A model generated the notes under the pieces. It ran no database searches and was not told where the DNA came from. It worked only from the letters and a program-made list of their open reading frames with translations. Positions 41,634-42,186 of a stretch of DNA of 42,186 nt are shown one piece after another. Position 1 is the stretch's first letter. Each line of letters begins with the position of its first letter. Source of the DNA: Lentisphaerae bacterium GWF2_57_35 (GTDB lineage: Bacteria > Verrucomicrobiota > Kiritimatiellia > CAIQIC01 > GWF2-57-35); the NCBI GenBank assembly GCA_001804865.1, contig MHBK01000007.1:1-42186 (forward strand), given 5' to 3'. The translations under genes were made by a program, and so were the position numbers.

Positions 41634-41968
41634 CAATTTTGTTGGGTCTTCTCTTTTCTCTTTACGGGGACAAACGACAGGATGCCCAGCACAACTGCCG
41701 GAACCATAAGAAAAGGAATCCTCTCTTTTATAGCGTCCAAGGCACGCCCAATCCCATCAACATAGTCTTTGTTCCCGTAGTGTTCTCGTTTGTCCATTTG
41801 CTCGATTGCAATTCGGCGGGAGACGCAAAGTGTTATGTTCCAGTCTACATAGGTAAATAGCAGGAACATGCTGACACACATCACGCGCAAGACGATTGAA
41901 TAACGTCCAAAGATTGACAGTATTGTGACGGCAGCAGGAAGCCCTATCAAAAGTACAAGTGTATCCAT
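41627..41968 (-). CDS. Membrane protein of unknown function, 113 aa
   Basis: Three hydrophobic segments: about 2-20, 26-46 and 85-104, with a charged loop (RRIAIEQMDKREHYGNKDYVDG region) between the second and third and a basic C terminus (VKRKEKTQQ). The ATG follows AAAGGAAC, a good ribosome-binding site. GC content is clearly lower than in the housekeeping genes (about 47% by eye), suggesting acquired DNA. No family is recognised. It lies between a MITE-like element and a group II intron end. Confidence 0.7.
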   Translation of the reverse strand: MDTLVLLIGLPAAVTILSIFGRYSIVLRVMCVSMFLLFTYVDWNITLCVSRRIAIEQMDKREHYGNKDYVDGIGRALDAIKERIPFLMVPAVVLGILSFVPVKRKEKTQQNWD

Positions 41969-42090
41969 AAAAGTTCCTTTGACCCAACGACTGCACTAAC
42001 GGGACGGTGAGCCGAGCAGCGGGTTACTGGTACCGTGTCATCTTTCCATCTTTATTTTGGTGGTTGATGCGATCGATCATATTCCTTCGT

Positions 42091-42186
42091 CACCGAGTGG
42101 GTCGGAGGCGTTGCCGCCTCCTTCCCCTCTAAGAACCGTGCGTGAGAGTTTCCCCTCACACGGCTCGAGCATTTCCAAAGGACGCC
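42091..42186 (-). mobile_element. 3' end of a group II intron (domains V and VI)
   Basis: On the minus strand, 42166-42133 folds as a textbook 34-nt domain V: lower stem GAGCCGUG/CACGGUUC with the catalytic AGC, a two-base CG bulge on the 3' side, and upper stem UGAGGG/CUCUCA closed by a GAAA loop. Domain VI follows (42132 to about 42092): GGAGGCG-GCAA-CGCCUCC and an outer helix GAGGGG/CCCACUC with a bulged A (42098), the expected branch point. The 3' splice site should be at about 42091-42092. The rest of the intron and its reverse transcriptase would lie beyond the window. Confidence 0.9.

Noticed and set aside
41970..42060. Possible integron attC site upstream of the 113-aa gene
   Set aside because: ACCCAAC/GTTGGGT matches one core half-site, but I could not find a paired core with the expected inner symmetry, nor an integrase gene.

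Overview
This is one contig-internal window of a GC-rich (roughly 58-60% by eye) bacterial genome. The gene content is Gram-negative in type: ExbB/ExbD proton-channel genes, secreted beta-helix and calcium-repeat proteins, and a chemoreceptor with a periplasmic partner. Both subunits of topoisomerase VI, secreted proteins of the 'choice-of-anchor' style, and intergenic regions crowded with palindromic repeats make me favour the PVC superphylum (Kiritimatiellota/Verrucomicrobiota-like). That placement is an inference; the window has no rRNA or other decisive marker, and no tRNA or CRISPR array was found.

Layout. 1-1249: 5' part of a secreted protein with acidic calcium-type repeats (minus strand, runs off the left edge). 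1.7-2.8 kb: a sirtuin and a 58-aa membrane protein. 3.0-5.9 kb: topoisomerase VI subunits B and A as a two-gene plus-strand unit. 6.2-6.7 kb: an FtsB-like division protein overlapping a zinc-ribbon membrane protein. 6.7-9.3 kb (minus): glycosyltransferase, MazG-type pyrophosphohydrolase, and a sigma-70 factor. 9.5-13.6 kb (minus): a NarL response regulator with its histidine kinase, and a separate hybrid kinase. 13.8-15.6 kb (minus): a nitroreductase followed by a YihY membrane protein fused to a cyclic-nucleotide-binding domain. 16-17.7 kb (plus): a secreted DUF1579 protein and a DEDDh exonuclease. 17.8-21.2 kb (minus): a periplasmic binding protein and a chemoreceptor, three bases apart. 21.5-28.3 kb: histidine genes in transcription order D-C, then B-H-A plus an M16 peptidase, split by an opposite-strand pseudouridine synthase. 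28.3-36.0 kb (minus): uvrA, a large TPR protein, exbB, exbD, a TonB-like protein and a membrane zinc ribbon, mostly with ATGA overlaps. 36.4-40.1 kb (plus): a small membrane protein and a 1116-aa beta-helix protein. 40.2-42.2 kb: an accessory stretch of small unknown genes, a MITE-like element, a 73-bp duplication, and the 3' end (domains V and VI) of a group II intron entering from beyond the right edge.

The most unusual content lies between genes. (1) A 19-bp dyad of the form TTTTCCAA-NNN-TTGGAAAA occurs as a tandem pair with exactly 31 bp between centres at two places 33 kb apart, one of them just upstream of the topoisomerase VI genes. (2) A family of 106-173-bp elements has GGGTGCAT...ATGCACCC inverted ends and short flanking direct repeats. 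(3) A 36-38-nt palindrome has inserted into the loops of two unrelated hairpins at a CGGAG motif, and empty versions of both hairpins are also present in the window. (4) A 24-nt hairpin family occurs four times with compensating stem changes around a constant GTAA loop. Together they suggest at least one active system of small palindromic mobile elements, with the mobilising enzyme encoded elsewhere.
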